In this document: piece after piece, positions 1-8,108 of the stretch | How the letters are laid out: each line of letters opens with the position of its first letter | How positions within the stretch are numbered: position 1 is the stretch's first letter | Assembly: GCA_903943625.1 (NCBI GenBank) | Contig: CAJAPL010000029.1 | Span: 1 to 8,583, forward strand | Source of the DNA: an uncultured bacterium | Lineage (GTDB): Bacteria > Patescibacteriota > Gracilibacteria > Absconditabacterales > Absconditicoccaceae | Length of the DNA stretch: 8,583 nt | Direction: 5' to 3' | Position numbers and translations under genes: made by a program | The notes under the pieces: model-generated | What the model was told of the DNA's origin: nothing | The model's input: the letters and a program-made list of their open reading frames with translations, nothing else | Database searches by the model: none

Positions 1-327
1 CTTTTCAAAAAGATAACAAAGTTATGATTGGGGAAAAATACTATATTCGTAATAGATGCTTATGAAAAAGATCTCTGTGCTGTATTGGGATATAATATAA
101 GAGAAGAGTTGACAATGGAACTATTATGTGAATTTGAAAAAAACCTCAAAGTCAAATCAGCAAAAGATTATTTCCAAAAAGTAACAACCCCCATGTTAAA
201 TAAGCAAATAAGTCGCCAAAGACTTTGATTGATATTATGACACAGCTTAAAAGAAATAACATATTATGATAAGGTTCAACTAGGAGAAAAAATGTGATGG
301 CTAGAAAGTGAAATTTATAAAAGTTAA
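1..327 (+). CDS. Unrecognised protein, 3' end of a UGA=Gly gene (5' truncated)
   Basis: The frame is open from base 1 to a TAA at 325-327 if TGA is read as glycine (TGA at 25, 226, 238 and 295), giving 108 visible residues. In the standard code it breaks into a 66-residue piece plus fragments. Four of its seven glycines are TGA, matching the recoded genes downstream. The visible part looks soluble, mixed in charge and rich in Lys and Glu, with a hydrophobic strand (NTIFVIDAYE) near the start of the window and a mostly helical-looking remainder ending in WLESEIYKS. I recognise no family motif. The start lies outside the window. The next gene begins 64 bp downstream across an A-rich spacer (328-391) in which I see no clear promoter. 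Coding status is fairly likely; function is unknown. Confidence 0.6.
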
Positions 328-376
328 ATTGCTAAATAAAAAAAATCTAAAATAATAAACAAAAACCAAAACTAAA

Positions 377-382
377 AAGGAG
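377..382 (+). promoter_or_regulatory. Shine-Dalgarno of the first cluster gene
   Basis: AAGGAG lies 9 bases before the ATG at 392. It supports that start. It also contrasts with the recoded genes at 3066, 4077 and 5842, which have no such site. Confidence 0.7.
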
Positions 383-391
383 ATCTTTAAA

Positions 392-1000
392 ATGGGACAA
401 ATTATTGGAATAATAGCATTCATCGTGATGTTGATAGCAGGGGGCTTTTTTGTCTTTCAAATCAAAAAAGAGACCTCAACGCCCAATCTAATCACATGGC
501 TAACTGGCTTATTGGTGGGCACAATCAATGCCCCGACATTCTACAAAATAGCAGGTGATGACTTAAACTCTAGCCTTATAATGTTTGCAAGCCTTTCAAC
601 ATTGGTAGTGATATTTATTTATTCGCTATTGAAGAATAAGTTTGCAAAACCCACACTATGGGACATTGCAATCCTAGTAGTGGCTATCGTCATATTAGTT
701 TTATGGCAACTAGCTACCGACAATAGGACAGCAAACTTCCTGGTCCAGATAGTAATCTTTGTGAGTAACATCGCTACCATTGTCGGACTTCTCCGCAAAA
801 AATTAAAAGAATATCCTACATCATGGATATGGGGAGTCTCAGCTTATACAATAGCTGTCATTGGCTTTTTATTCAAAGGCAAAACAGACTGGCTAATGTA
901 TTTTGGTCCTATTTTAAATGGGATTATATGCAACGGAGTTGTGTACATCATCGCATGGAAACAAAACAAAAACAAACTAACAAACAATAAAGAACAATAG
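392..1000 (+). CDS. Seven-TM membrane protein, possible PQ-loop-like 3+1+3 fold
   Basis: 202 residues, almost all membrane. Hydrophobic segments lie at about 3-22, 33-50, 60-80, 90-110, 113-134, 145-163 and 168-191, followed by a Lys/Asn-rich tail. Residues about 30-80 (TPNLITWLTGLLVGTIN...) and 140-190 (YPTSWIWGVSAYTIAVIGF...) share a Pro/Trp/Gly pattern, suggesting two three-helix halves joined by one helix, as in PQ-loop/SWEET-type proteins. From memory it resembles an uncharacterised seven-helix family common in CPR bacteria with a TKPN-x-x-SW segment. I cannot assign a substrate. The start has a good Shine-Dalgarno. The stop is TAG, two bases before the next ATG, so this and the next gene are probably co-translated. 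All 14 glycines are GGN and none is TGA. It is the first gene of the five-gene cluster. Confidence 0.8.
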   Translation: MGQIIGIIAFIVMLIAGGFFVFQIKKETSTPNLITWLTGLLVGTINAPTFYKIAGDDLNSSLIMFASLSTLVVIFIYSLLKNKFAKPTLWDIAILVVAIVILVLWQLATDNRTANFLVQIVIFVSNIATIVGLLRKKLKEYPTSWIWGVSAYTIAVIGFLFKGKTDWLMYFGPILNGIICNGVVYIIAWKQNKNKLTNNKEQ

Positions 1001-1002
1001 TT

Positions 1003-1242
1003 ATGAAAAACAAAAGAGAAGAACAAAGGAAAGAGGACGTACCTTTTTCAGATTCTGTTTCTGAAACAAAACCAGCGGCCTGGAGTGTCTCTACGGGAAA
1101 CATTTCCATTAATCAGAATACTTTTCCATCAGGACACGGAAGTGTTCATGTAGATGCTCCTGGTGGAGGATATACGCTTTCTGTTAATGGCTTTGATCAT
1201 GATGGGTACCCAAGGACATCCAGATGGTATGATGATGATTAA
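1003..1242 (+). CDS. Small Gly-rich soluble protein, unknown function
   Basis: 79 residues with a charged N-terminus (MKNKREEQRKED), a Ser/Thr/Asn-rich middle, a glycine-rich stretch (DAPGGGYTLSVNGFDHDG) and an acidic YDDD end. There is no signal peptide, membrane segment or Cys/His metal motif, and I recognise no family. The start follows the upstream stop by two bases and has no clear Shine-Dalgarno, so translation probably depends on coupling to the membrane-protein gene before it. It ends in TAA, and all eight glycines are GGN. The next gene follows after 30 bp with its own ribosome-binding site. The tight spacing and same strand support a real gene; its short length and lack of homology keep confidence moderate. 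Confidence 0.6.
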   Translation: MKNKREEQRKEDVPFSDSVSETKPAAWSVSTGNISINQNTFPSGHGSVHVDAPGGGYTLSVNGFDHDGYPRTSRWYDDD

Positions 1243-1272
1243 ACTAACTAAAAACAATAAGGAGAAGAAATT

Positions 1273-2079
1273 ATGAAAGACACAGATGAAAAAAAAGAGC
1301 TAAAGTACGAGGTTATAGTTGAACTTAATGATCCAACATGTCTCGCCGATAGTGACAAACTAAAAACACTTCTTTCCGAAGCATCGTTAAAAGGAAACGT
1401 CTCTACAAACATTTGCTTCGCTCAATCTGATGATAATTCTTTGGGCATGGTAAAAAAGTTTCGCTTAGAATACGAAACTGATTTCCAAACTTTTGCTACA
1501 GTAATTACCAATGTTGATGGAGTAAAAAATGTTAAAAAGGGAGATGGCCCATGGAAACGTAGCTGGAAGGAAAGCTTAAAAAACCAATTACAAAAAAAAC
1601 AGATTCAGAAAGAGAAAGAAAAAAGATCTGAAGAGAGTTGGAAACGAATGGAAAAAGATCTGGATGAATTTAATGGTCTCATAGAAGAACTCGAAAGAAA
1701 ACTTAATGAGGAATTTGGGGATGAAGAACATCCCATCCAACCAATCTCGTGGTCTGAGTTTGATAAGAGAACACCGGCGGGTAAAAAGTATGAAGCAGAA
1801 TTCTATTTTACGCTTTCTGATCCATTATTGGGAGGATTCCTAGAATATAAAAAGGAATCTGGGACATTCAATTCTATGGATGAAGCATTAGAGTTTTTTA
1901 CAACTCACATCAATGCAAATCTCATTGCTTTTTATTCACCAATCAAGCATGTAAGGAATATCCCTGTAGGAGCAAGTTTCAGAAGAAAGTCTGACAAAAC
2001 CGCAATATTTTTAACAGCCTGTTGTGGCAAACCAACCTTTCAGCTTGGGTTTTATAGATTATATGTGGAGATAACTTAA
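1273..2079 (+). CDS. 268-aa soluble protein with central coiled coil, unknown function
   Basis: Three parts can be seen. Residues 1-90 look alpha/beta (KYEVIVELND, then FRLEYETDFQTFATVI), possibly a small ferredoxin-like or ACT-like sandwich, though this is inferred from the strand/helix pattern only. Residues about 93-150 are a long, highly charged Lys/Glu-rich helix, probably a coiled coil. Residues about 155-268 form a second compact domain (SEFDKRTPAGKKYEAEFYF, then FLTACCGKPTFQLGFYRLYVE). There is no signal peptide or membrane segment. GGAG at 1261-1264 lies 8 bases before the ATG. The stop is TAA and the next Shine-Dalgarno begins just after it. All 14 glycines are GGN. I recognise no family; the coiled coil suggests self-assembly or a partner-binding role within the cluster. 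Confidence 0.75.
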   Translation: MKDTDEKKELKYEVIVELNDPTCLADSDKLKTLLSEASLKGNVSTNICFAQSDDNSLGMVKKFRLEYETDFQTFATVITNVDGVKNVKKGDGPWKRSWKESLKNQLQKKQIQKEKEKRSEESWKRMEKDLDEFNGLIEELERKLNEEFGDEEHPIQPISWSEFDKRTPAGKKYEAEFYFTLSDPLLGGFLEYKKESGTFNSMDEALEFFTTHINANLIAFYSPIKHVRNIPVGASFRRKSDKTAIFLTACCGKPTFQLGFYRLYVEIT

Positions 2080-2093
2080 AAGGAGAAAAAACC

Positions 2094-2282
2094 ATGAAAA
2101 AATTTCAATTTACAATTATAATGGAAGGTTTACTCGACAAGGGAGTAAAGTCCGCTGAAATCATTGGTGACACAGATGCGGATAACATCAAAAATGCGGC
2201 TAAACAAACTGTTCAGTTTGGAGAAAATATGAATGGTAAATTCACAAAATGCACGTTAATTTTAAAGGAGGTAACAACATGA
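2094..2282 (+). CDS. Small 62-aa protein, unknown function, TGA stop
   Basis: A short soluble alpha/beta-looking protein: strand (FQFTIIMEG), helix (NIKNAAKQTVQFG), strand (KCTLILKEV). AGGAG at 2081-2085 lies 8 bases before the ATG. The stop is TGA at 2280-2282 and overlaps the ATG of the next gene (ATGA), a typical coupled arrangement in standard-code operons. If the host reads TGA as glycine, translation would continue to a TAA at 2322-2324 and add 14 residues (GAILLGYSYGYSLQ), while overlapping the start of the downstream gene. I recognise no family. The mixed strand/helix composition and operon position make it a probable gene, not noise. Confidence 0.6.
   Translation: MKKFQFTIIMEGLLDKGVKSAEIIGDTDADNIKNAAKQTVQFGENMNGKFTKCTLILKEVTT
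2264..2272 (+). promoter_or_regulatory. Strong Shine-Dalgarno that fixes the start at 2279
   Basis: AAAGGAGGT ends about 7 bases before the ATG at 2279. This makes 2279 a far better start than the upstream in-frame ATG at 2249, which has no ribosome-binding site and would overlap the previous gene much more. Confidence 0.8.
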
Positions 2283-2605
2283 GCAATATTATTATGATAC
2301 TCATATGGATATTCACTACAGTAACCTTCTATACTCTCTGGGGAGCTAAATTACAATTAAGCTTCGTAAAAGGGTTTATAAAAGGACTTGAAGATGGCAG
2401 GTCAAAGCCGAGAAAATACATGAAAAACTGGCCCAAATGGCTACGCTTACCAGTAGTCGCAGTGGTAATAACTATTGCAGGACTGCTTATCTTTCTTTAT
2501 CTGGTCATCTGTTTTATCCCCTTCCTTAATTGGATAATCTATCATCTTCCAGCTCCAAAAATATCAGAAAAAAAAGAGCAAGATAAGTTAAACCTAAGAA
2601 TCTAA
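2279..2605 (+). CDS. Two-TM membrane protein, unknown function
   Basis: 108 residues from the ATG at 2279. A first hydrophobic helix lies at about 3-22 (IIMILIWIFTTVTFYTLW). A basic loop at about 30-57 follows (RSKPRKYMKNWPKW), then a longer hydrophobic stretch at about 58-90 that ends in FIPFLNWIIYHLP, and a charged tail (KISEKKEQDKLNLRI). The basic loop suggests a cytoplasmic segment between two membrane passes. There are no catalytic motifs and I recognise no family. The ATGA overlap with the previous gene and the near-perfect Shine-Dalgarno imply coupled translation. It is the last gene of the cluster, followed by the terminator at 2645-2680. The stop is TAA and all five glycines are GGN. 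Confidence 0.75.
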   Translation: MSNIIMILIWIFTTVTFYTLWGAKLQLSFVKGFIKGLEDGRSKPRKYMKNWPKWLRLPVVAVVITIAGLLIFLYLVICFIPFLNWIIYHLPAPKISEKKEQDKLNLRI

Positions 2606-2644
2606 ATAAACACCAAATACAAAAAAACAACACATTTGTCTAAT

Positions 2645-2680
2645 AAAACCTGGACTCGTTTTGAGTGCCAGGTTTTTATT
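2645..2680 (+). terminator. Rho-independent terminator of the five-gene cluster
   Basis: AAAACCTGG at 2645-2653 pairs with CCAGGTTTT at 2668-2676, with an inner ACTC/GAGT stem and a GTTTT loop, followed by a T-rich tract. It is nearly symmetrical, so it could also work on the minus strand, where TTTTATTAG follows the stem. Confidence 0.85.
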
Positions 2681-2822
2681 ATTTTCACAAAGCTAAAAAT
2701 GTCGCACCACAATAAAATATCTCATAGCAATTTCCACGTCCATAATTGCAGCTGAAAAGATTACATCGACTAAGCAAATCAAGGCCGAACAAAATGGCGG
2801 ATTGTGAGGCCTAGCGTTTTTG

Positions 2823-2851
2823 AATACTTTTGCCATTACCGCAAAAGTATT
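2823..2851. repeat. 11-bp perfect inverted repeat
   Basis: AATACTTTTGC (2823-2833) and GCAAAAGTATT (2841-2851) are perfect complements around the loop CATTACC. There is no T tract on either side, so it does not look like a simple terminator. It is the first of three hairpins within about 110 bp. Confidence 0.7.
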
Positions 2852-2858
2852 TCGTCGT

Positions 2859-2876
2859 CTGGGACCGAAACCCCAG
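2859..2876. repeat. Short CTGGG/CCCAG hairpin
   Basis: CTGGG (2859-2863) pairs with CCCAG (2872-2876) over an 8-base loop. It lies between two stronger palindromes and is weak on its own. Confidence 0.4.
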
Positions 2877-2894
2877 TAAATAATCAATTATAAG

Positions 2895-2934
2895 ATTCCG
2901 GCCGCATTCGCCTAGGCGAAAATAGCGCCGGAAT
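2895..2934. repeat. GC-rich palindromic element (ATTCCGG...CCGGAAT)
   Basis: The outer arms ATTCCGG (2895-2901) and CCGGAAT (2928-2934) enclose a perfect 14-base palindrome, TTCGCCTAGGCGAA (2907-2920). The element is much richer in GC than its surroundings. On the minus strand its edges read GTCATTCCGG...CCGGAATC, the usual look of dispersed REP-like palindromes that begin GTCATTC and end GAATC. It is probably a member of a genomic repeat family; copy number cannot be seen from here. Confidence 0.65.
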
Positions 2935-2976
2935 GACAGTATGGTTGTTGTTTGTTAACCAGCATAAACTCTTTTT

Positions 2977-3010
2977 AAGATCGAGGGGGTTCTATTCCCT
3001 CAAAAATCTT
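2977..3010. repeat. Imperfect hairpin upstream of nrnA
   Basis: Outer arms AAGAT (2977-2981) and ATCTT (3006-3010) and inner arms GAGGG (2983-2987) and CCCTC (2997-3001) form an interrupted stem. It could lie in the leader of the gene starting at 3066. No clear promoter can be placed between it and that start. Confidence 0.4.
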
Positions 3011-3065
3011 GTATTCAAAACGAGAATTGATACAAGTATATCAAATTTAAAAAAAATATCTGACA

Positions 3066-4040
3066 ATGAAAAATAATGAAATTAAAAAAGCCATAGGATC
3101 TGCAAATAAAATAGCAATATTTGGCCATGAAAGTATAGACGGAGACTGTATAGGATGTATGCTTTGATTGGGAGGATTATTAGAGAAACAATGAAAAAAA
3201 GTCTCATACTTTACACCTTCTGCTCCCAGTAAAATTTTCAACTTCCTCCCCGAGATAAAAAAGATTAAAACCAATTTTGATTATGCCAAATATGATTTAC
3301 TTATATTTACAGACTTCACCTGATATCTCCGCATCCCCAAATTCACAGTAAATAAGGAAAAATATTTCGATCAAAACAAGCTTATAATCATAGATCATCA
3401 CCCGGAGAAAATAACGCCTAAACATGCATTAGTAAATAAAGATATCAACGCTAGGAGCGCTTGTGAGATGATATTTGAAATGACATATAAACGACGAAAA
3501 AAATATTATGATAAAACCATAGCCACATACTTATATTTATGATTAACTACAGACTCTGGTAACTTCCGTTTCGATCAAGGAGCGCAAACTCCAAGGATTT
3601 TAAAAAATGCTTTAGCTCTAATAAAGTTATGAGCAGATAAACAGTCCATCATTGAACACACATTTCGCACCAAAACATTTCAATCAATCAAGTTTATGCA
3701 GAAAGTATTGGACAGGATGGTGCAAGACTGAAACATTGTATACTCTTATTACGATAGCGAAGAACTATCAAAATATAATTTAGATGAGGAGGAGGCAGTC
3801 TACGGGCAGTTTGTAATGCAAGATATTGCAGGCCCCGACATAGTAGTCTTGTTTAAAAAGATTTGAAAATACATCAAATGATCCCTTAGATCAAAAGAAA
3901 CTGATGTGTCTCAAATCGCCCAAATGCTCTGATGATGATGACATCGCAACGCCTCAGGATTTAAAGTAGATTTTAAGTGAAATTTCAATAAACAGATACA
4001 AGAGATAATAAAAAAGATTAAGAATGAAATAAAACAATAA
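3066..4040 (+). CDS. nrnA: DHH/DHHA1 phosphoesterase (NrnA-like oligoribonuclease/pAp phosphatase)
   Basis: 324 residues under UGA=Gly, a normal length for NrnA. DHH-family proteins of this type use two metal ions to hydrolyse nanoRNAs, cyclic-dinucleotide breakdown products or pAp in the cytoplasm. Motifs in order: GHESIDGD (H21, D25, D27; the family usually has Pro where this has Ile24), FTDF (D83), DHH at 110-112, TTDSGNFRF (D163), and the C-terminal DHHA1 motif GGGGHRNASGF at 289-299. The thirteen TGA codons include four in a row at 3930-3941 that encode GGGG. In the standard code the gene would be unreadable. The ATG at 3066 gives a full N-terminus; no Shine-Dalgarno is visible. The glycosylphosphotransferase gene follows after 36 bp, probably in the same operon. 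The family is certain, but the exact substrate (nanoRNA, pAp, linear dinucleotide) cannot be settled from sequence. Confidence 0.92.
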
Positions 4041-4076
4041 TTCTGAATTATAAATTTTTAATTATTAATTCAAAAA

Positions 4077-5468
4077 ATGGCTGGCTACAATACCAAAGTT
4101 CGTCTTATCAGGCCGCTGGTACATTTTTTCATAATAATTATAGTGTTTTATCTTACATATAGAATCCGCCTTATTACGGATCTTATCCCATTTGTACAAC
4201 TGACAATACCAGCGATAAACTATTATGAGATCATGGTGTTTTCAGTTATATCTTGATTTTGATTTATATTTATAGGTATATTTCAGAACCTATATGAACT
4301 ACACAAACCCATCCAGAAATATTTTCAGACATTTACAAAAGTGCGATGATACTGGTTCATAGCAATCACATTCATATCATATTTTTGACGATGATTCATT
4401 TTTAATTATTGAATATCTAGGTTTATAATCGTCATCACCGGCTGATTGTCATTTATGTGAATACTTATTTTTGATCAGTTGCGAAACTACATGGAGTCAC
4501 GTAAGCACAAAAAATCATGAAATAAAATCCTGATTATATGAAGTGATACTATGGATAGTTATCTAGCAATAGAAAAAATAAAAAAATGATTTTCGTTTCC
4601 ATCAGAGTTTGCAAAAGCCGATGAAATAGATGATATAGATCTGACTAAATATTTTGTTGTTGTCGCGGCGGGCACCTTTGAGAAGGCAAAACTACAAGAA
4701 ATATTTGAAAAAATCAGATTTGTAAACACTAGATTCTATCATATCTGAGAATGATTCTTTTTAGAAGACGTGGTATATGTCCCGGAGAATATAGATAGTA
4801 TAATTGCACTAGAATACAAACATTCCAGATTAGACGGATGGTCGATTATATTCAAAAGGATGCTTGACATAGTTTCATCCACGCTACTAATAATAATAAC
4901 TTCACCCATTATGCTATTGATCTCTATTATTATTAAACTTGAAAGCAGCTGACCCATAATATACAAGGCGAAAAGAGTCGGACAGAGAGGGGAGTTATTC
5001 ACCTTTCTTAAGTTCCGCAGTATGTATTCTCATCTAAGTGTCTGAGACAAATATGGCTGAAAACAAGCCCAAGAACTATATTCAAAATTAATTAATTCTG
5101 ACCAAAATATCAGGGGATGAGCCTTAAACAAAATCAAGGACGATCCTAGAGTAACAAGATTTTGAAAGTTTATTAGGAAGACATCTCTTGATGAATTACC
5201 ACAATTATTCTGTGTCTTTATGGGTACGATGTCATTGGTATGACCCAGACCTCATCTACAAGATGAAGTAAACAATTATGAGACTCGACAAAAGAGATTA
5301 TTTAGTATCAAGCCATGAATAACCGGGTATGCACAGGTTTTTGGTAGAGACGCTCTAGATTTTGAAGCAGAGGCTAAATTAGATTTATATTATATCCAGC
5401 ATCGATCATTATTCCTTGATATTTATATTTTACTCGCTACACGATGAGTAGTCTTTAAAGGAAAATAA
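4077..5468 (+). CDS. Polyprenyl glycosylphosphotransferase (WbaP/exopolysaccharide sugar transferase family)
   Basis: 463 residues under UGA=Gly, typical for this family. It should transfer a sugar-1-phosphate from a nucleotide sugar to undecaprenyl phosphate at the membrane, the first step of polysaccharide or glycan repeat synthesis. Four N-terminal membrane segments span about 10-133, and a soluble middle domain spans about 134-255. The conserved catalytic domain starts at KRMLD (260-264) with a re-entrant hydrophobic helix, then GPIIYKAKRVGQRG, KFRSM (312-316), DDPRVTRFGKFIRKTSLDEL, LDELPQ (371-376), MSLVGPRP (385-392) and GITGYAQVFGRD. The catalytic Asp-Glu pair is expected at D372-E373. 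Twenty-one glycines are TGA, including the invariant Gly389 of GPRP, against thirteen GGN. No Shine-Dalgarno precedes the ATG. The sugar is unknown. A terminator hairpin begins at the stop codon. Confidence 0.93.
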
Positions 5469-5490
5469 GCCTCTAGTCATTCTAGGGCTT
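5467..5490 (+). terminator. Probable terminator after the glycosylphosphotransferase
   Basis: AAGCCTCTAG (5467-5476) pairs with CTAGGGCTT (5482-5490) with one bulged T, giving a 9-bp stem over the loop TCATT. The stop codon forms the foot of the stem. The downstream T-rich stretch (5507-5511) is not immediately adjacent, so efficiency is uncertain. Confidence 0.5.
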
Positions 5491-5516
5491 GTCATGTAAA
5501 GGATTGTTTTTCTAAG

Positions 5517-5550
5517 CTAATAAGAAAAGCTCCCTTAAAAAAGAGAGCTT
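5517..5550 (-). terminator. Terminator after tRNA-Ile
   Basis: On the minus strand a stem formed by 5541-5550 and 5527-5536 (ten pairs with one mismatch, four-base loop) is followed by TTCTTATTAG. It starts 7 bases after the tRNA discriminator base. Confidence 0.7.
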
Positions 5551-5557
5551 AACATAG

Positions 5558-5630
5558 AGGTCCCGGAACGGATCGAACGTCCGACCCCTTCATTATCAGT
5601 GAAGTGCTCTACCAACTGAGCTACGAGACC
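5558..5630 (-). tRNA. tRNA-Ile (GAU anticodon)
   Basis: 73 bases without an encoded CCA. The acceptor stem GGTCTCG/CGGGACC forms 7 pairs with one G-T wobble. The D arm is GCTC...GAGC, the anticodon stem CTTCA/TGAAG, the loop CTGATAA (plus strand 5593-5599) with anticodon GAT, and the T arm GGACG TTCGATC CGTTC. The discriminator position is T (base 5558), whereas bacterial tRNA-Ile normally has A73. An AT-rich stretch with a TATAAAAT-like box lies a few bases upstream of its 5' end and may be its own promoter. Confidence 0.93.
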
Positions 5631-5666
5631 CAAAAGAATATTTTATAATAATCATTTAATTAGGAA

Positions 5667-5692
5667 AGCCCTCAAGATAAAACAAGAGGGCT
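5667..5692 (-). terminator. Terminator-like hairpin after tRNA-Pro
   Basis: On the minus strand AGCCCTC (5692-5686) pairs with GAGGGCT (5673-5667) over a 12-base U-rich loop, followed by TTCCTAATTA. It starts 8 bases downstream of tRNA-Pro and parallels the hairpin after tRNA-Ile, so the two tRNAs may be separate units or have partial read-through. Confidence 0.55.
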
Positions 5693-5700
5693 CAACATAG

Positions 5701-5773
5701 TCGTTCCGAGAGGGCTCGAACCTCTGACCTCAACACCCCAAATGTTGCGCTCTACCAACTGAGCTACGGAGCG
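5701..5773 (-). tRNA. tRNA-Pro (UGG anticodon)
   Basis: 73 bases without an encoded CCA. The acceptor stem CGCTCCG/CGGAACG has a C3-A70 mismatch but keeps the C1-G72 pair typical of bacterial tRNA-Pro. The D arm is GCTC...GAGC, the anticodon stem CAACA/TGTTG, and the loop TTTGGGG gives anticodon TGG with G37. The T arm is AGAGG TTCGAGC CCTCT and the discriminator is A. It lies upstream of tRNA-Ile on the same strand and is divergent from ligA. Confidence 0.93.
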
Positions 5774-5785
5774 GATACAACAGCT

Positions 5786-5813
5786 ATAGTATAAATATAC
5801 CATAAAAAATCAA
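5786..5813 (-). promoter_or_regulatory. Candidate promoter of tRNA-Pro
   Basis: On the minus strand TTGATT (5813-5808) and TACTAT (5791-5786) are spaced by 16 bases, and the -10 box ends 12 bases before the tRNA 5' end. The spacing suits a sigma-70-type promoter. The 68-bp gap must also hold the ligA promoter on the other strand, which I cannot place. Confidence 0.5.
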
Positions 5814-5841
5814 GACATTTTACAAAAAGATATAAATAGTG

Positions 5842-8085
<2,244 letters not shown>

Positions 8086-8108
8086 TAATATCTTCTACAG
8101 ATTTCTTT

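Larger units (their letters stand above)
2697..2879. other. Stretch open on both strands, unresolved gene remnant or repeat
   Basis: On the plus strand a frame is open from 2697 to a TAA at 2877-2879 with one in-frame TGA (reading ...EQNGGLGGLAFLNTF...), but there is no start codon. On the minus strand 2693-2887 is also open, for 64 codons from a TTG with no ribosome-binding site. Neither reading matches a family I know. The region could be the remnant of a recoded gene or part of a dispersed repeat. I do not call a gene here. Confidence 0.2.

Noticed and set aside
328..391. Direct repeats flanking the cluster as insertion target duplications
   Set aside because: The A-rich stretches at 340-370 and 2604-2630 look alike only because both are low-complexity poly-A/C; no distinct repeat, integrase or transposase is seen.
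844..1026. Minus-strand 60-codon frame
   Set aside because: Antisense to the 7-TM gene and crosses its stop; no ribosome-binding site or family match.
2249..2278. Earlier ATG at 2249 as the start of the last cluster gene
   Set aside because: It has no ribosome-binding site; the ATG at 2279 has a near-perfect one and the typical ATGA overlap.
3047..3274. Minus-strand 75-codon frame
   Set aside because: Antisense to the N-terminal part of the DHH phosphoesterase, which has clear catalytic motifs.
4739..5002. Minus-strand open frame of 87 codons and a plus-strand 60-codon frame at 4770-4952
   Set aside because: The plus-strand piece is just a TGA-free segment of the glycosylphosphotransferase, and the minus-strand frame is its antisense shadow.
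5839..5841. GTG start for ligA
   Set aside because: The adjacent ATG at 5842 is the simpler start and adds nothing different to the protein.
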